DNA of 64,000 nt from Burkholderia pseudomultivorans (GTDB lineage: Bacteria; Pseudomonadota; Gammaproteobacteria; Burkholderiales; Burkholderiaceae): contig NZ_CP013378.1 in NCBI RefSeq assembly GCF_001718415.1, forward strand, positions 4,030,001 to 4,094,000, read 5' to 3'. Position 1 is the first letter of the stretch; the number at the start of each line of letters is the position of its first letter. Under the pieces are notes generated by a model. The model was not told the origin of the DNA and made no database searches. It was given only the letters and a program-made list of their open reading frames with translations. This document shows positions 9,242-19,066 of the stretch, in pieces. The translations under genes were made by a program, and so were the position numbers.

Positions 9242-9889
9242 ATGAACATGAAAATCGCGACCCGCTTGTCCGTCTTCGCACTGGCCGGCGCCCTGCTGGC
9301 AGGCTGCGCGACGCAGCAAGGCAACAACACGGCCGTCGGCACCGGCACGGGTGCGGCGCTGGGCGCAGGCATCGGCGCACTGGCAGGCGGCGGCAAGGGC
9401 GCGGCGATCGGCGCGGGCGTCGGCGCGCTGGTCGGCGGCGTGACGGGCTACAACTGGCAAGCGATCAAGAACAAGCTCGCGCCGTCGGCGGCGCAGACGG
9501 GCACGCAGGTCACCGAGCAGCCGGACGGCTCGCTGAAGCTGAACGTGCCGAGCTCGGTCACGTTCGCGACGAACCAGTACGCGATCACGCCGGCCTTCAC
9601 GCCGCTGCTGAACGACCTGGCGACGACGCTGAACCAGAACCCGCAGGTGACGGCATCGATCGTCGGCTACACGGACAGCACGGGCTCGGCCCAGCTGAAC
9701 CAGACGCTGTCGCAGAACCGTGCGCAGAGCGTCGTGAACGCGCTCGTGCAGCGCGGCGTCGCGGGCGGCCGCCTGTCGGCGCAAGGCATGGGCGCGTCGA
9801 ACCCGATCGCGGACAACGCGACCGAAGCCGGCCGCGCACAGAACCGCCGCGTCGAGATCTACCTGCGCGCGCCGCAGCAGCATCAGTAA
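9242..9889 (+). CDS. OmpA-family glycine-zipper outer-membrane lipoprotein
   Basis: A 215-residue lipoprotein. The signal peptide ends in LLAGC (Cys22). Residues 35-70 form a Gly/Ala-rich glycine zipper (GTGTGAALGAGIGALAGGG and a second copy) that probably sits in or across the membrane. The C-terminal half is an OmpA/MotB peptidoglycan-binding domain with VGYTDSTGSAQLNQTLSQNR and GMGASNPIADNATEAGRAQN. It should tether the outer membrane to peptidoglycan, similar to YiaD. The ATG at 9242 follows a strong AGAGAGGAA ribosome-binding site. The gene is monocistronic. Its ribosome-binding region is complementary to a candidate small RNA encoded just downstream. Confidence 0.92.
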   Translation: MNMKIATRLSVFALAGALLAGCATQQGNNTAVGTGTGAALGAGIGALAGGGKGAAIGAGVGALVGGVTGYNWQAIKNKLAPSAAQTGTQVTEQPDGSLKLNVPSSVTFATNQYAITPAFTPLLNDLATTLNQNPQVTASIVGYTDSTGSAQLNQTLSQNRAQSVVNALVQRGVAGGRLSAQGMGASNPIADNATEAGRAQNRRVEIYLRAPQQHQ

Positions 9890-10014
9890 GCGCGGCAACG
9901 ACAGGAAGGGTGCGGGCGCGCTGCCCGCACAGCCCCGCCGGACAAGGCTTTCGGCCGCGCCGGTAACAAATCGAAAAAAATTTCGAACTTCTGTCGCGCG
10001 CCGTGGTCTGTCTT

Positions 10015-10100
10015 TACGGTACGCGGCTGGTGTTGCCGGCGCGTCACCATTCTCCTCTTGTCGTTGTTGCTCCGGGGCCGTATCCGCCCCGGTTTTTTTT
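10015..10100 (+). ncRNA. Candidate Hfq-type small RNA (or long 3' UTR) downstream of the OmpA-like gene
   Basis: The 377-bp gap before metG contains, 180 bp past the lipoprotein stop, a strong terminator hairpin with eight Ts (10072-10100). Just upstream is an unpaired pyrimidine-rich stretch, ATTCTCCTCTTG (10049-10060), and before that an imperfect GC hairpin. This layout is typical of trans-acting small RNAs. The stretch can pair with the ribosome-binding site of the lipoprotein gene (CAAGAGAGGAAT) over 12 positions with one wobble and one mismatch. No clear promoter is seen, so the 5' end is a guess and processing from the lipoprotein mRNA is equally possible. Confidence 0.4.
10072..10100 (+). 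terminator. Strong Rho-independent terminator
   Basis: Stem CCGGGGC/GCCCCGG with a 7-nt loop is followed by eight Ts. It ends transcription from the OmpA-like gene or from the candidate small RNA. Confidence 0.88.
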
Positions 10101-10220
10101 GCCCGCGAAATTTGTGCTGCACCGCAGCATCCCGTCACCGGGCACGCGGCCTGCGCCGCCCTGCGCATTCGCCGGCACCCGCCTCGGCCTCCCGCCCGCG
10201 TTCCCGCGCCGCGCCCCTGC

Positions 10221-10226
10221 TAGAAT
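10221..10226 (+). promoter_or_regulatory. Putative -10 element of metG
   Basis: TAGAAT lies 40 bp upstream of the metG ATG, in the same context as the argH element. No strong -35 can be pointed out. Confidence 0.45.
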
Positions 10227-10266
10227 CGCAGTTTCCCGTCGTTTTCCGCTGTTCTCTACCGACCCT

Positions 10267-12423
10267 ATGTCCGCATCCGACCTCACTTCCGTGCAGGCCG
10301 CGGCGCCGCAAGGCCGCCGCCAGATCCTCGTCACGTCCGCCCTGCCCTACGCCAACGGCCAGATCCATATCGGCCACCTGGTCGAGTACATCCAGACCGA
10401 CATCTGGGTGCGGACGCTGCGAATGCACGGGCACGAGGTCTACTACATCGGCGCCGACGACACGCACGGCACGCCGGTCATGCTGCGCGCGGAGAAGGAA
10501 GGCCTGACCCCGAAGCAGCTGATCGAGCGCGTGTGGACCGAGCACAAGCGCGACTTCGACAGCTTCGGCGTGTCGTTCGACAACTTCTACTCGACCGACT
10601 CCGAAGAAAACCGCGTGCTGAGCGAGAAGATCTATCTCGCGCTGAAGGAAAACGGGCTGATCGCCGAGCGCGAGATCGAGCAGGCGTACGACCCGGTCAA
10701 GGAAATGTTCCTGCCGGACCGCTTCATCAAGGGCGAGTGCCCGAAGTGCCACGCGAAGGACCAGTACGGCGACAGCTGCGAAGTGTGCGGCTCGACCTAC
10801 CTGCCGACCGAGCTGCTGAACCCGTATTCGGTCGTGTCGGGCGCGACGCCCGTGCGCAAGACCTCGACGCACTACTTCTTCCGCCTGTCCGACCCGCGCT
10901 GCGAGTGGTTCCTGCGTGAATGGGTCGGCGGCCTCGCGCAACCCGAGGCGACCAACAAGATGCGCGAATGGCTCGGCGACGCCGGCGAGGCGAAGCTCGC
11001 CGACTGGGACATCTCGCGCGACGCGCCGTACTTCGGCTTCGAGATCCCGGGCGCGCCCGGCAAGTACTTCTACGTGTGGCTCGACGCGCCGGTCGGCTAC
11101 TACGCGAGCTTCAAGAACCTGTGCGAGCGCAACGGCGTCGACTTCGACGCATGGATCCGCCCGGGCTCGACCGCCGAGCAGTATCACTTCATCGGCAAGG
11201 ACATCCTGTATTTCCATACGCTGTTCTGGCCGGCGATGCTCGAGTTCTCGGGCCACCGCACGCCGACCAACGTGTTCGCGCACGGCTTCCTGACCGTCGA
11301 CGGCGCGAAGATGTCGAAGTCGCGCGGCACCTTCATCACTGCGCAGAGCTACATCGACACGGGGCTGAACCCGGAATGGCTGCGCTACTACTTCGCCGCG
11401 AAGCTGAACGCGACGATGGAAGACCTCGACCTGAACCTCGAGGATTTCCAGGCGCGCGTGAACAGCGACCTGGTGGGCAAGTACGTGAACATCGCGAGCC
11501 GCGCGGCCGGCTTCCTGATCAAGCGTTTCGACGGCCGCGTGCAGGACAGCGCGATGAATCACCCGCTCGTCGCGAAGCTGCGCGACGCGATCCCGCAGAT
11601 CGCCGCGCAGTACGAAGCGCGCGAATACGGCCGCGCGCTGCGCCACACGATGGAGCTCGCGGACGAAGTCAACGCGTACGTCGACGGCGCGAAGCCGTGG
11701 GAACTCGCGAAGGATCCGGCCAACGCGGTCGCGCTGCACGAAACCTGCAGCGTGAGCCTCGAGGCGTTCCGCCTGCTGTCGCTCGCGCTGAAGCCGGTGA
11801 TGCCGCGTGTCGCGGAAGCCGTCGAGGCCTTCTTCGGGATCGCGCCGCTCGCGTGGGCCGACGCGGCGAAGCCGCTGTCGTCCGCGCAGCCGATCCGCGC
11901 GTACCAGCACCTGATGACGCGCGTTGATGCGAAGCAGATCGAAGCGCTGCTCGCCGCGAACCGCGACTCGCTGCAGGCCGACGCAGCCGGCGCAGCGGCC
12001 TCCGGCGCGGCCGCCGCGAAGGAGGCGAAGCAGGCCAAGGCGAACGCGAAGCCGGCCGCCGTCAATGGCACGGACGGCGATGCGCCGATCTCGATCGACG
12101 ATTTCGCGAAAGTCGACCTGCGCATCGCGAAGATCGTCGCCTGCCAGGCCGTCGAAGGCTCGGACAAGCTGCTGCAGCTCACGCTCGACGTCGGCGAGGA
12201 AAAGACCCGCAACGTGTTCTCCGGCATCAAGTCCGCGTATCAGCCCGAGCAGCTGGTCGGCAAGCTCACGGTGATGGTCGCGAACCTCGCGCCGCGCAAG
12301 ATGAAGTTCGGGCTGTCCGAAGGGATGGTGCTCGCGGCGTCGGCGAGCGACGAGAAGGCCGAGCCGGGCCTGTACATCCTCGAGCCGCACAGCGGCGCGA
12401 AGCCCGGCATGCGCGTGAAGTAA
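10267..12423 (+). CDS. metG: Methionyl-tRNA synthetase
   Basis: A 718-residue class I aminoacyl-tRNA synthetase that charges tRNA-Met. The HIGH motif is at residues 34-37 and KMSKS at 348-352. The zinc knuckle in the connective-peptide domain uses CPKC and CEVC (Cys158, 161, 171, 174). The alpha-helical anticodon-binding domain spans about 400-560. After an Ala/Lys-rich linker (about 575-610) comes a C-terminal Trbp111-like tRNA-binding domain ([14 protein letters not shown] onward), which supports dimerisation. The ATG at 10267 gives a normal N-terminus; the frame stays open upstream, but that part is unlike the family. Confidence 0.98.
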   Translation: MSASDLTSVQAAAPQGRRQILVTSALPYANGQIHIGHLVEYIQTDIWVRTLRMHGHEVYYIGADDTHGTPVMLRAEKEGLTPKQLIERVWTEHKRDFDSFGVSFDNFYSTDSEENRVLSEKIYLALKENGLIAEREIEQAYDPVKEMFLPDRFIKGECPKCHAKDQYGDSCEVCGSTYLPTELLNPYSVVSGATPVRKTSTHYFFRLSDPRCEWFLREWVGGLAQPEATNKMREWLGDAGEAKLADWDISRDAPYFGFEIPGAPGKYFYVWLDAPVGYYASFKNLCERNGVDFDAWIRPGSTAEQYHFIGKDILYFHTLFWPAMLEFSGHRTPTNVFAHGFLTVDGAKMSKSRGTFITAQSYIDTGLNPEWLRYYFAAKLNATMEDLDLNLEDFQARVNSDLVGKYVNIASRAAGFLIKRFDGRVQDSAMNHPLVAKLRDAIPQIAAQYEAREYGRALRHTMELADEVNAYVDGAKPWELAKDPANAVALHETCSVSLEAFRLLSLALKPVMPRVAEAVEAFFGIAPLAWADAAKPLSSAQPIRAYQHLMTRVDAKQIEALLAANRDSLQADAAGAAASGAAAAKEAKQAKANAKPAAVNGTDGDAPISIDDFAKVDLRIAKIVACQAVEGSDKLLQLTLDVGEEKTRNVFSGIKSAYQPEQLVGKLTVMVANLAPRKMKFGLSEGMVLAASASDEKAEPGLYILEPHSGAKPGMRVK

Positions 12424-12449
12424 GCGGCCCCGCCGCCGCTCGCGCAACG

Positions 12450-12479
12450 CGCCCCGCACGCCTCGTGCGGGGCGTTTTT
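12450..12479 (+). terminator. Rho-independent terminator of metG
   Basis: Stem CGCCCCGCACG/CGTGCGGGGCG with a CCT loop is followed by five Ts (12475-12479), 27 bp after the metG stop. Confidence 0.9.
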
Positions 12480-12708
12480 GTATCCGGGCGCGGCGTCTGC
12501 GTGCGATGCGCGACTTCCGCTACCATGTCGGCTTGCGCGGCAGCCGCTCGCGCAAGCCGATGCTGTCGCAGCACCGGAACCCGCCGGATTCCGACGGCCG
12601 CTGCATGCGGCCGGCCACGGGCCGTGGCGGCGGGTTCCGCATCCAGAACAACACCATGAGAACGCATCCGATGCCCTTCCGGCCGGACGGACGCGCGCGC
12701 CGCCTCGC

Positions 12709-13863
12709 ATGAGCCGCGCCCGTTCCCTGCCGACGATCCCGCTCGTGCCGGTCGCCGACGCGAACGGCGTCGCGCCGCTCGTCGCGCGCAGCCGCGCGTT
12801 CGGCGCGCTCGCCGAACGCTTCGCGTGGCTCGCGCTGCGCGAGCCGCCCGCCGGCGATCGCGCACGCTGGCACGCGCATCAGCTCGGCGCACGCACGATC
12901 CGCTTCGCGCAGCCGCTGACCTTCACGCCATACGCCGCCGCGCAGCCGTGCTCCGCGCGCTGCCGGTTCTGCTCGGAAACGCTCGTCGACGATACCGCGT
13001 CGGGCCCGATGGCGGCCAGCCTGCGCCCCGGCGCCGATCATTTCGCGCGACTCGCCCGCGCGCTGCGGGCGCTGCGCGGCGTGCCGCTGTCGTATTCGCT
13101 GTCCGGGCTCGAGAACACCGACGATCCCGACTGGCTGCTGTCGCTCGTCGCGACGCTCGACGCGGCCGGCGACGACGGCCCCGAGGTCGGCGGCAGCGTG
13201 CTGTACACGAACGGCGCGGGCCTCGTCGAGCACGGCGGCGCGCTGCTGCCGGCGCTCGCCGCGTTCGGGCTGTCGTGGCTCGAATGGTCGCGCCATCACG
13301 ACCGCGACGACGTGAACCAGTCGATCATGCGCTTTCGCCCCGGCCAGCCGGTGATGCGCGACGCCGCGTTCGAGACCGCGTTCGCCGCGGCGCGCGCGCA
13401 CTTTCCGGTCAAGCTCGTGTGCATCGTGCAGCGCGGCGGCATCGAGACGCCGGCCGACGTGCTGCGCTATCTGGACCGCGCCCGCGCGCTCGGCGCGAGC
13501 ACGGTGATCTTCCGCGAATTCTCCGTGCTGCCCGACACATACCGCCACAACGCGACGCGCCGCTACATCGACCGTGCGCGCATCGCGATCGACGCGCTGC
13601 TGCTCGCATGCGTCGCCGATCCCGGCTTCTCCGCGCGCTGCGAGCCGATCGCGCTGACGGGCGGCTACTACTTCTGGAATGCGCGCTGGGCGCATCGCGA
13701 CGGGTTCGAGGTCGTGTTCGAGACGTCCGACTACGGCGCGATGCGCGAGCACGAATTGCGCGACGCCGTGTACAAGCTCGTGTTCCATCCGAACGGCAAC
13801 CTGTGCGCCGGCTGGCAGCCGACGCGCGACATCCTGTGGAGCGACGATGACCATCGTGACTAG
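12709..13863 (+). CDS. Radical SAM protein of unknown function
   Basis: A 384-residue protein with a CxxxCxxC cluster motif, CSARCRFC (Cys81, Cys85, Cys88), which binds a [4Fe-4S] cluster and SAM. The glycine-rich SAM-contact region may be SYSLSGLENT near residues 125-134. Other conserved-looking parts are FREFSVLPDTY and a C-terminal VFHPNGNLCAGWQPTRDILW. No partner domain or auxiliary Cys cluster is evident. The start at 12709 was chosen because the sequence becomes protein-like there; the ribosome-binding site is weak. The next gene starts 17 bp inside its 3' end, so the two are tightly co-translated. Substrate and reaction are unknown. Confidence 0.75.
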   Translation: MSRARSLPTIPLVPVADANGVAPLVARSRAFGALAERFAWLALREPPAGDRARWHAHQLGARTIRFAQPLTFTPYAAAQPCSARCRFCSETLVDDTASGPMAASLRPGADHFARLARALRALRGVPLSYSLSGLENTDDPDWLLSLVATLDAAGDDGPEVGGSVLYTNGAGLVEHGGALLPALAAFGLSWLEWSRHHDRDDVNQSIMRFRPGQPVMRDAAFETAFAAARAHFPVKLVCIVQRGGIETPADVLRYLDRARALGASTVIFREFSVLPDTYRHNATRRYIDRARIAIDALLLACVADPGFSARCEPIALTGGYYFWNARWAHRDGFEVVFETSDYGAMREHELRDAVYKLVFHPNGNLCAGWQPTRDILWSDDDHRD

Positions 13864-14959
13864 CTGGCTGCGGCTGAGCGACGAAGCCGCCGAATCGACG
13901 CTGCCGGCCGACCTGCGTGCGCGGGATTCGTTCGCCGCGCGCGACTGCGGCTGGGTCGAGCAGATGGTGCCGTTCATCGGCAGCCACGCGACGCCGGGCG
14001 GCTGGATCGTCGATCCGTTCTGCGGCTTCGGCACGACGCTGGTCGCGGCCGCGCGCTGCGGCGTGCCGGCGCTCGGCGTCGAGGTCGATGCGCAGCGCGT
14101 AAGGTTCGCGCGCGAGCGGCTCGCACGGGCCGGCACGACGCCCGCCCGCCATCCGGTGCTGGCGGGCGACCTGTCGCGCGCCGCGACGCAGGCCGCCGCC
14201 CGCGACGCGGGCGGACCGTTCACGCTGTGCCTGACGAGCGTGCCGTACTTCGGCTGCGACGAGCGGCTCGGGGCCGCCGACGGGCAGTTGTACGGCATCA
14301 CGCACTACGCGACCTTTCTGGAACGGATGCGCGACGTGTTCGCGGGCGTGCACGCGCTGCTCGAACCGGGCGGCTGGTGTATCGCGATGGCGCAGAACCT
14401 GCGGCTCGGCGGCCGGTTCGTGCCGCTCGCGTGGGATGTCGCGCGGCTGCTCGGCGAACGCTTCGTGCTGCACGAGGAACGCGTGCTGGTCTATGAACGT
14501 GCGGGCGGCCCCGCACCGCACGGCAACGGGCCGACCGACCGCACGCATGAATACGCGCTCGTGTGCCGCAAGGCACCGCTCGCCAGCGACGTCGACGCGG
14601 CCCGCGCGCTGCTTGCCGCGCTCGCGCGCGACGGCTTCGCGTTCGCCGTGTTCGGCGGTTTCGCCCGGCAGCTCGCGGCCGATGCGACCGACGCCGCGCC
14701 GCTGAACGACGTCGATCTCGTCGTGCCGCCCGACGATGCGGGCCTGTCGCGGCTGCTGCAATGGCTCGACGCCGACGGTTTCTCGATCGAATCGTGGAAT
14801 TCGCGGATCACGCCGCCGGTCGCCGCCGCGGCGCTGCGCTACCGTCACTACTTCCGCGCGCGGCGGGTCGACGCGCGCGGCCGGCTGCTGCAGGTGGACG
14901 TCACGGTCGCCGAGACGCACGAAGGATTCGCCGCATGCGCGGCAGCGAACCCGGCATGA
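13847..14959 (+). CDS. Fusion of an N4/N6-type DNA methylase domain and a nucleotidyltransferase-like domain
   Basis: A 370-residue two-domain protein. Residues 1-240 resemble beta-class amino-methyltransferases: the SAM-binding loop is DPFCGFGTT (56-64) and the catalytic loop reads SVPY (131-134) instead of the usual SPPY/DPPY. No target-recognition domain is seen. Residues 245-370 resemble a minimal nucleotidyltransferase, with FGGFARQL (269-276) and the metal-binding-like NDVDL (287-291). The start overlaps the radical SAM gene by 17 bp. A base- or RNA-modifying role together with the radical SAM partner is inference. It could also be an RNA methyltransferase. Confidence 0.72.
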   Translation: MTIVTSWLRLSDEAAESTLPADLRARDSFAARDCGWVEQMVPFIGSHATPGGWIVDPFCGFGTTLVAAARCGVPALGVEVDAQRVRFARERLARAGTTPARHPVLAGDLSRAATQAAARDAGGPFTLCLTSVPYFGCDERLGAADGQLYGITHYATFLERMRDVFAGVHALLEPGGWCIAMAQNLRLGGRFVPLAWDVARLLGERFVLHEERVLVYERAGGPAPHGNGPTDRTHEYALVCRKAPLASDVDAARALLAALARDGFAFAVFGGFARQLAADATDAAPLNDVDLVVPPDDAGLSRLLQWLDADGFSIESWNSRITPPVAAAALRYRHYFRARRVDARGRLLQVDVTVAETHEGFAACAAANPA

Positions 14960-14997
14960 CGGTTGCGGGGCGCGGCCGCTGAAGGGCCGCCCCGTCC

Positions 14998-17900
14998 TCA
15001 GCGCCGGCTGAACCAGCGATCGAAGCGCCGCGTGTAATTCAGGTCGACGCCCTGGAACGTGCCGCCGTACGCGGACACCGACCAGAAGCGCGTCAGGTTG
15101 ATCGTCGCCTTGAACGCGTTGCTCGCCGACTGCAGCCCCTGCTCGAAGCCGAGCACGAAGCGCTCGTTGATCGCCTTCGACACCAGCACGACCTGCGGAT
15201 CGGTCAGGCCGACTTCGCTGCGGCCGATCGACACCTCGTCGAGGCCGAAGGTCTGCGCGACGCGCTTGCCGGTCACGCTGCCGAGCAGCCCGAGCGCCGC
15301 GGTCATCGCGCCCTGCTGGCCGACGTTGTTGCCCTGGTCGGTGCCGTGCCCGAACAGCAGCCACGACAGCTTTTCGTTGTCCGTGACGTTCGGCTCCGAC
15401 ACCAGCTTGACCGTCGGCGACTGGATCGTACCCGTCACCTGCACGCCGGCCTCGACCTCCTGGTTGCGCCGCATCGCGAGGATGTTCACGCCCGGGTTCG
15501 ACACCGGGCCGTTGAACGTGAAGAAGCCGTTCTCGATCGCGAGCTTGCGGCCGAACGACGTGTAGGTCGAGCCTTCGGTCACGCGCACGTTGCCGATCGC
15601 GCGCAGCGGCACGCCCGGCGCGCTCATCACGGTGATCGTGCCGCGCAGCCCGAGATCCGCGCCGTGTCCCTTGAAGCGGAAGTTGTTGCCGAGCCCGATG
15701 TCGATGTTCGCGCGCGGCGCGAGCGACGGCGCCGGCTTGTCGGTCACCTTCTGCGGCTTGGCGGCCGCGCTGCCGCTCGGCGTCTCGCCGCGCACCGTGC
15801 CGTCCGGCTGCACGATCACGACATCGTCGGACAGGTGCGGGGCCGCGTCCTCCGGCAGGTCGAACAGCGCGCGATCGACGACGAACTTGCCGTCGATCGA
15901 CATCCCGCCGCGCGGCCCGTCGTTCGCGACGGTCGCCTTGCCCGACAGCGACAGCTTGCGGTCCGGCGCGGCGAACAACTCCAGCTTGTCGGCGACGATG
16001 CTCGCGGTCAGGTCGGGCGCCTCGCCGTCGAGGCGCACGCGCCCGATCGCGCGCAACGTGCCGTCGCCGCCGTGGAACTCGACCTGCTGGAATTCGACGA
16101 GGTTCTCCGCGAGCTTCACGCGCACGATGCCGTCCTTCAGCTGCACGCCCTGGTCGATCAGCGTCGCCGACAGGTCGTCGCCCGTCAGCATCCCCGACAG
16201 GTTCGGCTTGGCCGGCGTGCCGGCGACCGTCAGCTTCAGCGCCGCGCGCCCGCCGAGCAGGTAGCTCGGCCCGAACAGGTTGCCGGTCGCCTTCAGCGAA
16301 GGCATGTCGGCATCGATGCGGCCCGACAGCGGACCGTCGTCGGCGACCGACAGCACGCCGCCGCGCAGCGCGAACGGCACCGCGACGTTCGCGTCGAGCG
16401 TGCCGATCCGGTTCGCCTTCGCCTGCGCGGTCACGTTGAGCCGGTTGCCGGGGCCGAACGCCGCGCGCGCGGACAGCTCGGTCAGGCCGAGCGACGCGAT
16501 GCCGCGTCCGCTTTCGACCGTCACGTCGCCGCCGCGGCGCTTCACCTGCAGGTAGCCGGTCGCGCTCGCGCCGATCGAGAAGTCCCAGTCGGCGTCGAGC
16601 ACGACGTCGGTGCGCACCGGCGGGCGCTGGCCCGTCATCTCCTGGCGGATCTCGAGGAAACGCGCGACCGACGCGCCGCTGACGGAACCCGCGGAGCGCA
16701 TCTGGCCGTGATCGAACACGAACGACTTCAGGTCGATCGCCGCGCCTTCGAGCGTGAGCCGCGTCGCGCCGAGCGTTACGCGCCCCGCGCCGGCCGATAC
16801 GGTCAGCGGCGCCTGCAGCGCGACCGACGGCGTGCCGCGGTTCGCCAGTCGCGTGACGGTGCCGTCCCAGCGCATCCCGTCGCGGTTTTCGACGACGCCT
16901 CCGTTCGCCGCGAGCGTCAGGTCGATCATGCGGCCGCCGGCCGTCCCGAGCGCCGACGCTTCCAGCGTGTGCTTCGCGCGCGTGCCGTCGAGGTTCGCGC
17001 GCAGCGACTTGAGCTGCAGCGAGCCCAGCGCGAGGTCGCTCGCGTCGGCCGTGAACACCAGCGCGCCGTGCGCGCCGTCGCGGATGTCCGCGCGCCCCTG
17101 CGCGGCGCCGATGCGGTTCGAGCCGACGACCACGCGCTCGGCCTTGTAGGTCGCCGTCACGTTCGGATGCGCGAAGCTGCCGGTCAGGTCGCCCTGCGCC
17201 TGCACGAGACCCGCGATGCCGAAGCCGAGCCGGTCGAGCTGCGGCGCGTCGACGACGAAGCGCAGCCGGTCGCCCGGCGCGCCGAAGCTGCCGCGCAGGT
17301 CGACACGGTTGCCGGCGATCGACAGCGTCGCGTTGCTCGGCAGGATCCGCGAGCCGGCCAGCTGCACGACGCCGGCGCCGGTCAGCGGCACGCCGTCGTA
17401 CAGACTGTCGCCGAGCTTGAAGGTCGCCTTGGTCGACACCTGCGGCGCGAGCGCGCCCGAGGCCGTCAGCGTGCCCGTCACGCGCGTCTCGCCGCGCCGC
17501 GCCGGCGCCTTGGCCGCCGGCGCCTTCGTCTTGCCGGCGGCGCCCGGCGGCGCGCTCATCGCGGCGAGCAGCAGCGGATCGAACGCGGTCAGCGTCGCCT
17601 TCGCGTCGTAGCTCGAATGCGCGTCGTGACGGAACACGCCCGTCAGGTCGATGCGGCCCTTGCCGGCCGTCACGCGCGCGTCGGTCAGCACGGTCTGCTG
17701 CGAGGTCAGCGCGACCTTCGCGCGCGCGCCAAGCGCGAGCTTCGGATCGGCCAGGTCGAAATCGACGGTCGTCGCATCGCCCGCGAGCGTCACGCCGAGC
17801 GGGCCGCCGAGCCGCATCGGCCGCAGCTCGGCGACGAACGCGTTCAGGTCGAGGTTCGCGACCTTCAGGTCGAAGCGGCCCTTGCCGCCCTTCAGCGTGC

Positions 17901-19038
17901 CGCCGCCCGTCACGCTGCCGTCGCGGATCAGTTTCAGCGCGAGGCCGTCGACCCGCTGCGCCTGCGCGTCGAGATGCACGGTCGCGCGCGCATCGACGAC
18001 CGGCAGCAGGTGGTCGCCGAGCGTGCCCGGCTTCGCGTTGACGATCGATACCGGGCCCGTCACCGCGAAGCCGTGCGGCGCGGCGCCGGCCGGCGCGGTC
18101 ACGGGCGCAAGCTCCGCGCGCACCGCGAGATCGGCGGCCGGCGCACCCGGCGCGATCGCCTGCGGATTGACGTGGTCGAACGCGAGCGACGCGCGCGTGA
18201 GCGGCACCTCGCCGAACGGCGCGGCCTCGACGTGCGCCCGCCCGTTCAGCTTCATCCCGCTCGCGTCGATGTCGGCGACCAGCGCCTCGAGCGAGCCCGA
18301 CACGCGCGCGCGCGCATCGACCGGCTCGTCGGCGAGCTTGCCCGTATAGGTCGCGTCGCCCGTCAGCGCGAACGGTTTCACGCCGTCGAGCTGCGCGCGC
18401 GCGCTCAGCGCGCCGCACGGCGTCTCGATGCTGTCGAGCGCGAGCTCGTGATGGCGGCCGTCGCTGCGCCCGCTCAGCGCGATCCGGTCGAGCTGCGTCG
18501 TCGAGGCGCCTTCGTGGATCGCCAGGTGATCGATGCGCAGGTCGTCGATCCGCAACTGCAGCGGCAGGCTCAGATCCTGCGGCGTCCTGGACGGCGTCGA
18601 CGGCCCCGGCACGATCCGCACGTCGATCGTGCCCGCGCGCAGATAGGCGATCGACAGCCGCAGCGGCGCACGCGTCAGCGCCCAGCGACCATCGATCCAG
18701 TCGATGCGCAGTTCGGTGCCGGCGCCGCCCGGGCTCGTCCACGCGACATCGCGCAGCCGCACGCCGGTCGCGAGCGCGCCGCCGTCGAGCGTGCCGGCAA
18801 GCCGGCCGCCGAGCACGCGCACGGCCGTCTGCCATGCGAGCCGCGTACCGCGCTCGGTAGTCGCCGCGGCCAGCACGAGCGCGACCGCCAGCACGACGAG
18901 CAGCACCAGCGTCGCCAGCGTCCACGCGACGACGCGCAGCGCGCGGCCGCGCCGCGGCGCGCGCGGCGGCGTGTCGGGCGCGCCGTCGGGCGAGTCCGGA
19001 TCGTGAGGCGGCGGCGTATCGTTCGGGTCCTTCGTCAT
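14998..19038 (-). CDS. tamB: Translocation and assembly module subunit TamB
   Basis: A 1346-residue inner-membrane-anchored protein that spans the periplasm and works with TamA in outer-membrane protein insertion and lipid transport. A basic Pro-rich cytoplasmic leader (1-33) is followed by one membrane helix (about 34-53). The long middle is repetitive beta-strand sequence, typical of the lipid-groove AsmA/TamB superfamily. The C-terminal DUF490 domain carries the conserved LLFGHGTD and ends in DRWFSRR. Length agrees with proteobacterial TamB. It lies 28 bp downstream of tamA on the same strand, forming the usual tamA-tamB operon. Confidence 0.93.
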   Translation of the reverse strand: MTKDPNDTPPPHDPDSPDGAPDTPPRAPRRGRALRVVAWTLATLVLLVVLAVALVLAAATTERGTRLAWQTAVRVLGGRLAGTLDGGALATGVRLRDVAWTSPGGAGTELRIDWIDGRWALTRAPLRLSIAYLRAGTIDVRIVPGPSTPSRTPQDLSLPLQLRIDDLRIDHLAIHEGASTTQLDRIALSGRSDGRHHELALDSIETPCGALSARAQLDGVKPFALTGDATYTGKLADEPVDARARVSGSLEALVADIDASGMKLNGRAHVEAAPFGEVPLTRASLAFDHVNPQAIAPGAPAADLAVRAELAPVTAPAGAAPHGFAVTGPVSIVNAKPGTLGDHLLPVVDARATVHLDAQAQRVDGLALKLIRDGSVTGGGTLKGGKGRFDLKVANLDLNAFVAELRPMRLGGPLGVTLAGDATTVDFDLADPKLALGARAKVALTSQQTVLTDARVTAGKGRIDLTGVFRHDAHSSYDAKATLTAFDPLLLAAMSAPPGAAGKTKAPAAKAPARRGETRVTGTLTASGALAPQVSTKATFKLGDSLYDGVPLTGAGVVQLAGSRILPSNATLSIAGNRVDLRGSFGAPGDRLRFVVDAPQLDRLGFGIAGLVQAQGDLTGSFAHPNVTATYKAERVVVGSNRIGAAQGRADIRDGAHGALVFTADASDLALGSLQLKSLRANLDGTRAKHTLEASALGTAGGRMIDLTLAANGGVVENRDGMRWDGTVTRLANRGTPSVALQAPLTVSAGAGRVTLGATRLTLEGAAIDLKSFVFDHGQMRSAGSVSGASVARFLEIRQEMTGQRPPVRTDVVLDADWDFSIGASATGYLQVKRRGGDVTVESGRGIASLGLTELSARAAFGPGNRLNVTAQAKANRIGTLDANVAVPFALRGGVLSVADDGPLSGRIDADMPSLKATGNLFGPSYLLGGRAALKLTVAGTPAKPNLSGMLTGDDLSATLIDQGVQLKDGIVRVKLAENLVEFQQVEFHGGDGTLRAIGRVRLDGEAPDLTASIVADKLELFAAPDRKLSLSGKATVANDGPRGGMSIDGKFVVDRALFDLPEDAAPHLSDDVVIVQPDGTVRGETPSGSAAAKPQKVTDKPAPSLAPRANIDIGLGNNFRFKGHGADLGLRGTITVMSAPGVPLRAIGNVRVTEGSTYTSFGRKLAIENGFFTFNGPVSNPGVNILAMRRNQEVEAGVQVTGTIQSPTVKLVSEPNVTDNEKLSWLLFGHGTDQGNNVGQQGAMTAALGLLGSVTGKRVAQTFGLDEVSIGRSEVGLTDPQVVLVSKAINERFVLGFEQGLQSASNAFKATINLTRFWSVSAYGGTFQGVDLNYTRRFDRWFSRR

Positions 19039-19066
19039 GCGGGTCGTCGTGAATCAGGCGGTTCGT

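Noticed and set aside
12656..12712. Short frame (MRTHPMPFRPDGRARRLA) ending in ATGA over the radical SAM start, considered as a RiPP precursor
   Set aside because: No ribosome-binding site, no leader-like or core motif and no transporter or protease nearby. The stop/start overlap alone is weak evidence.
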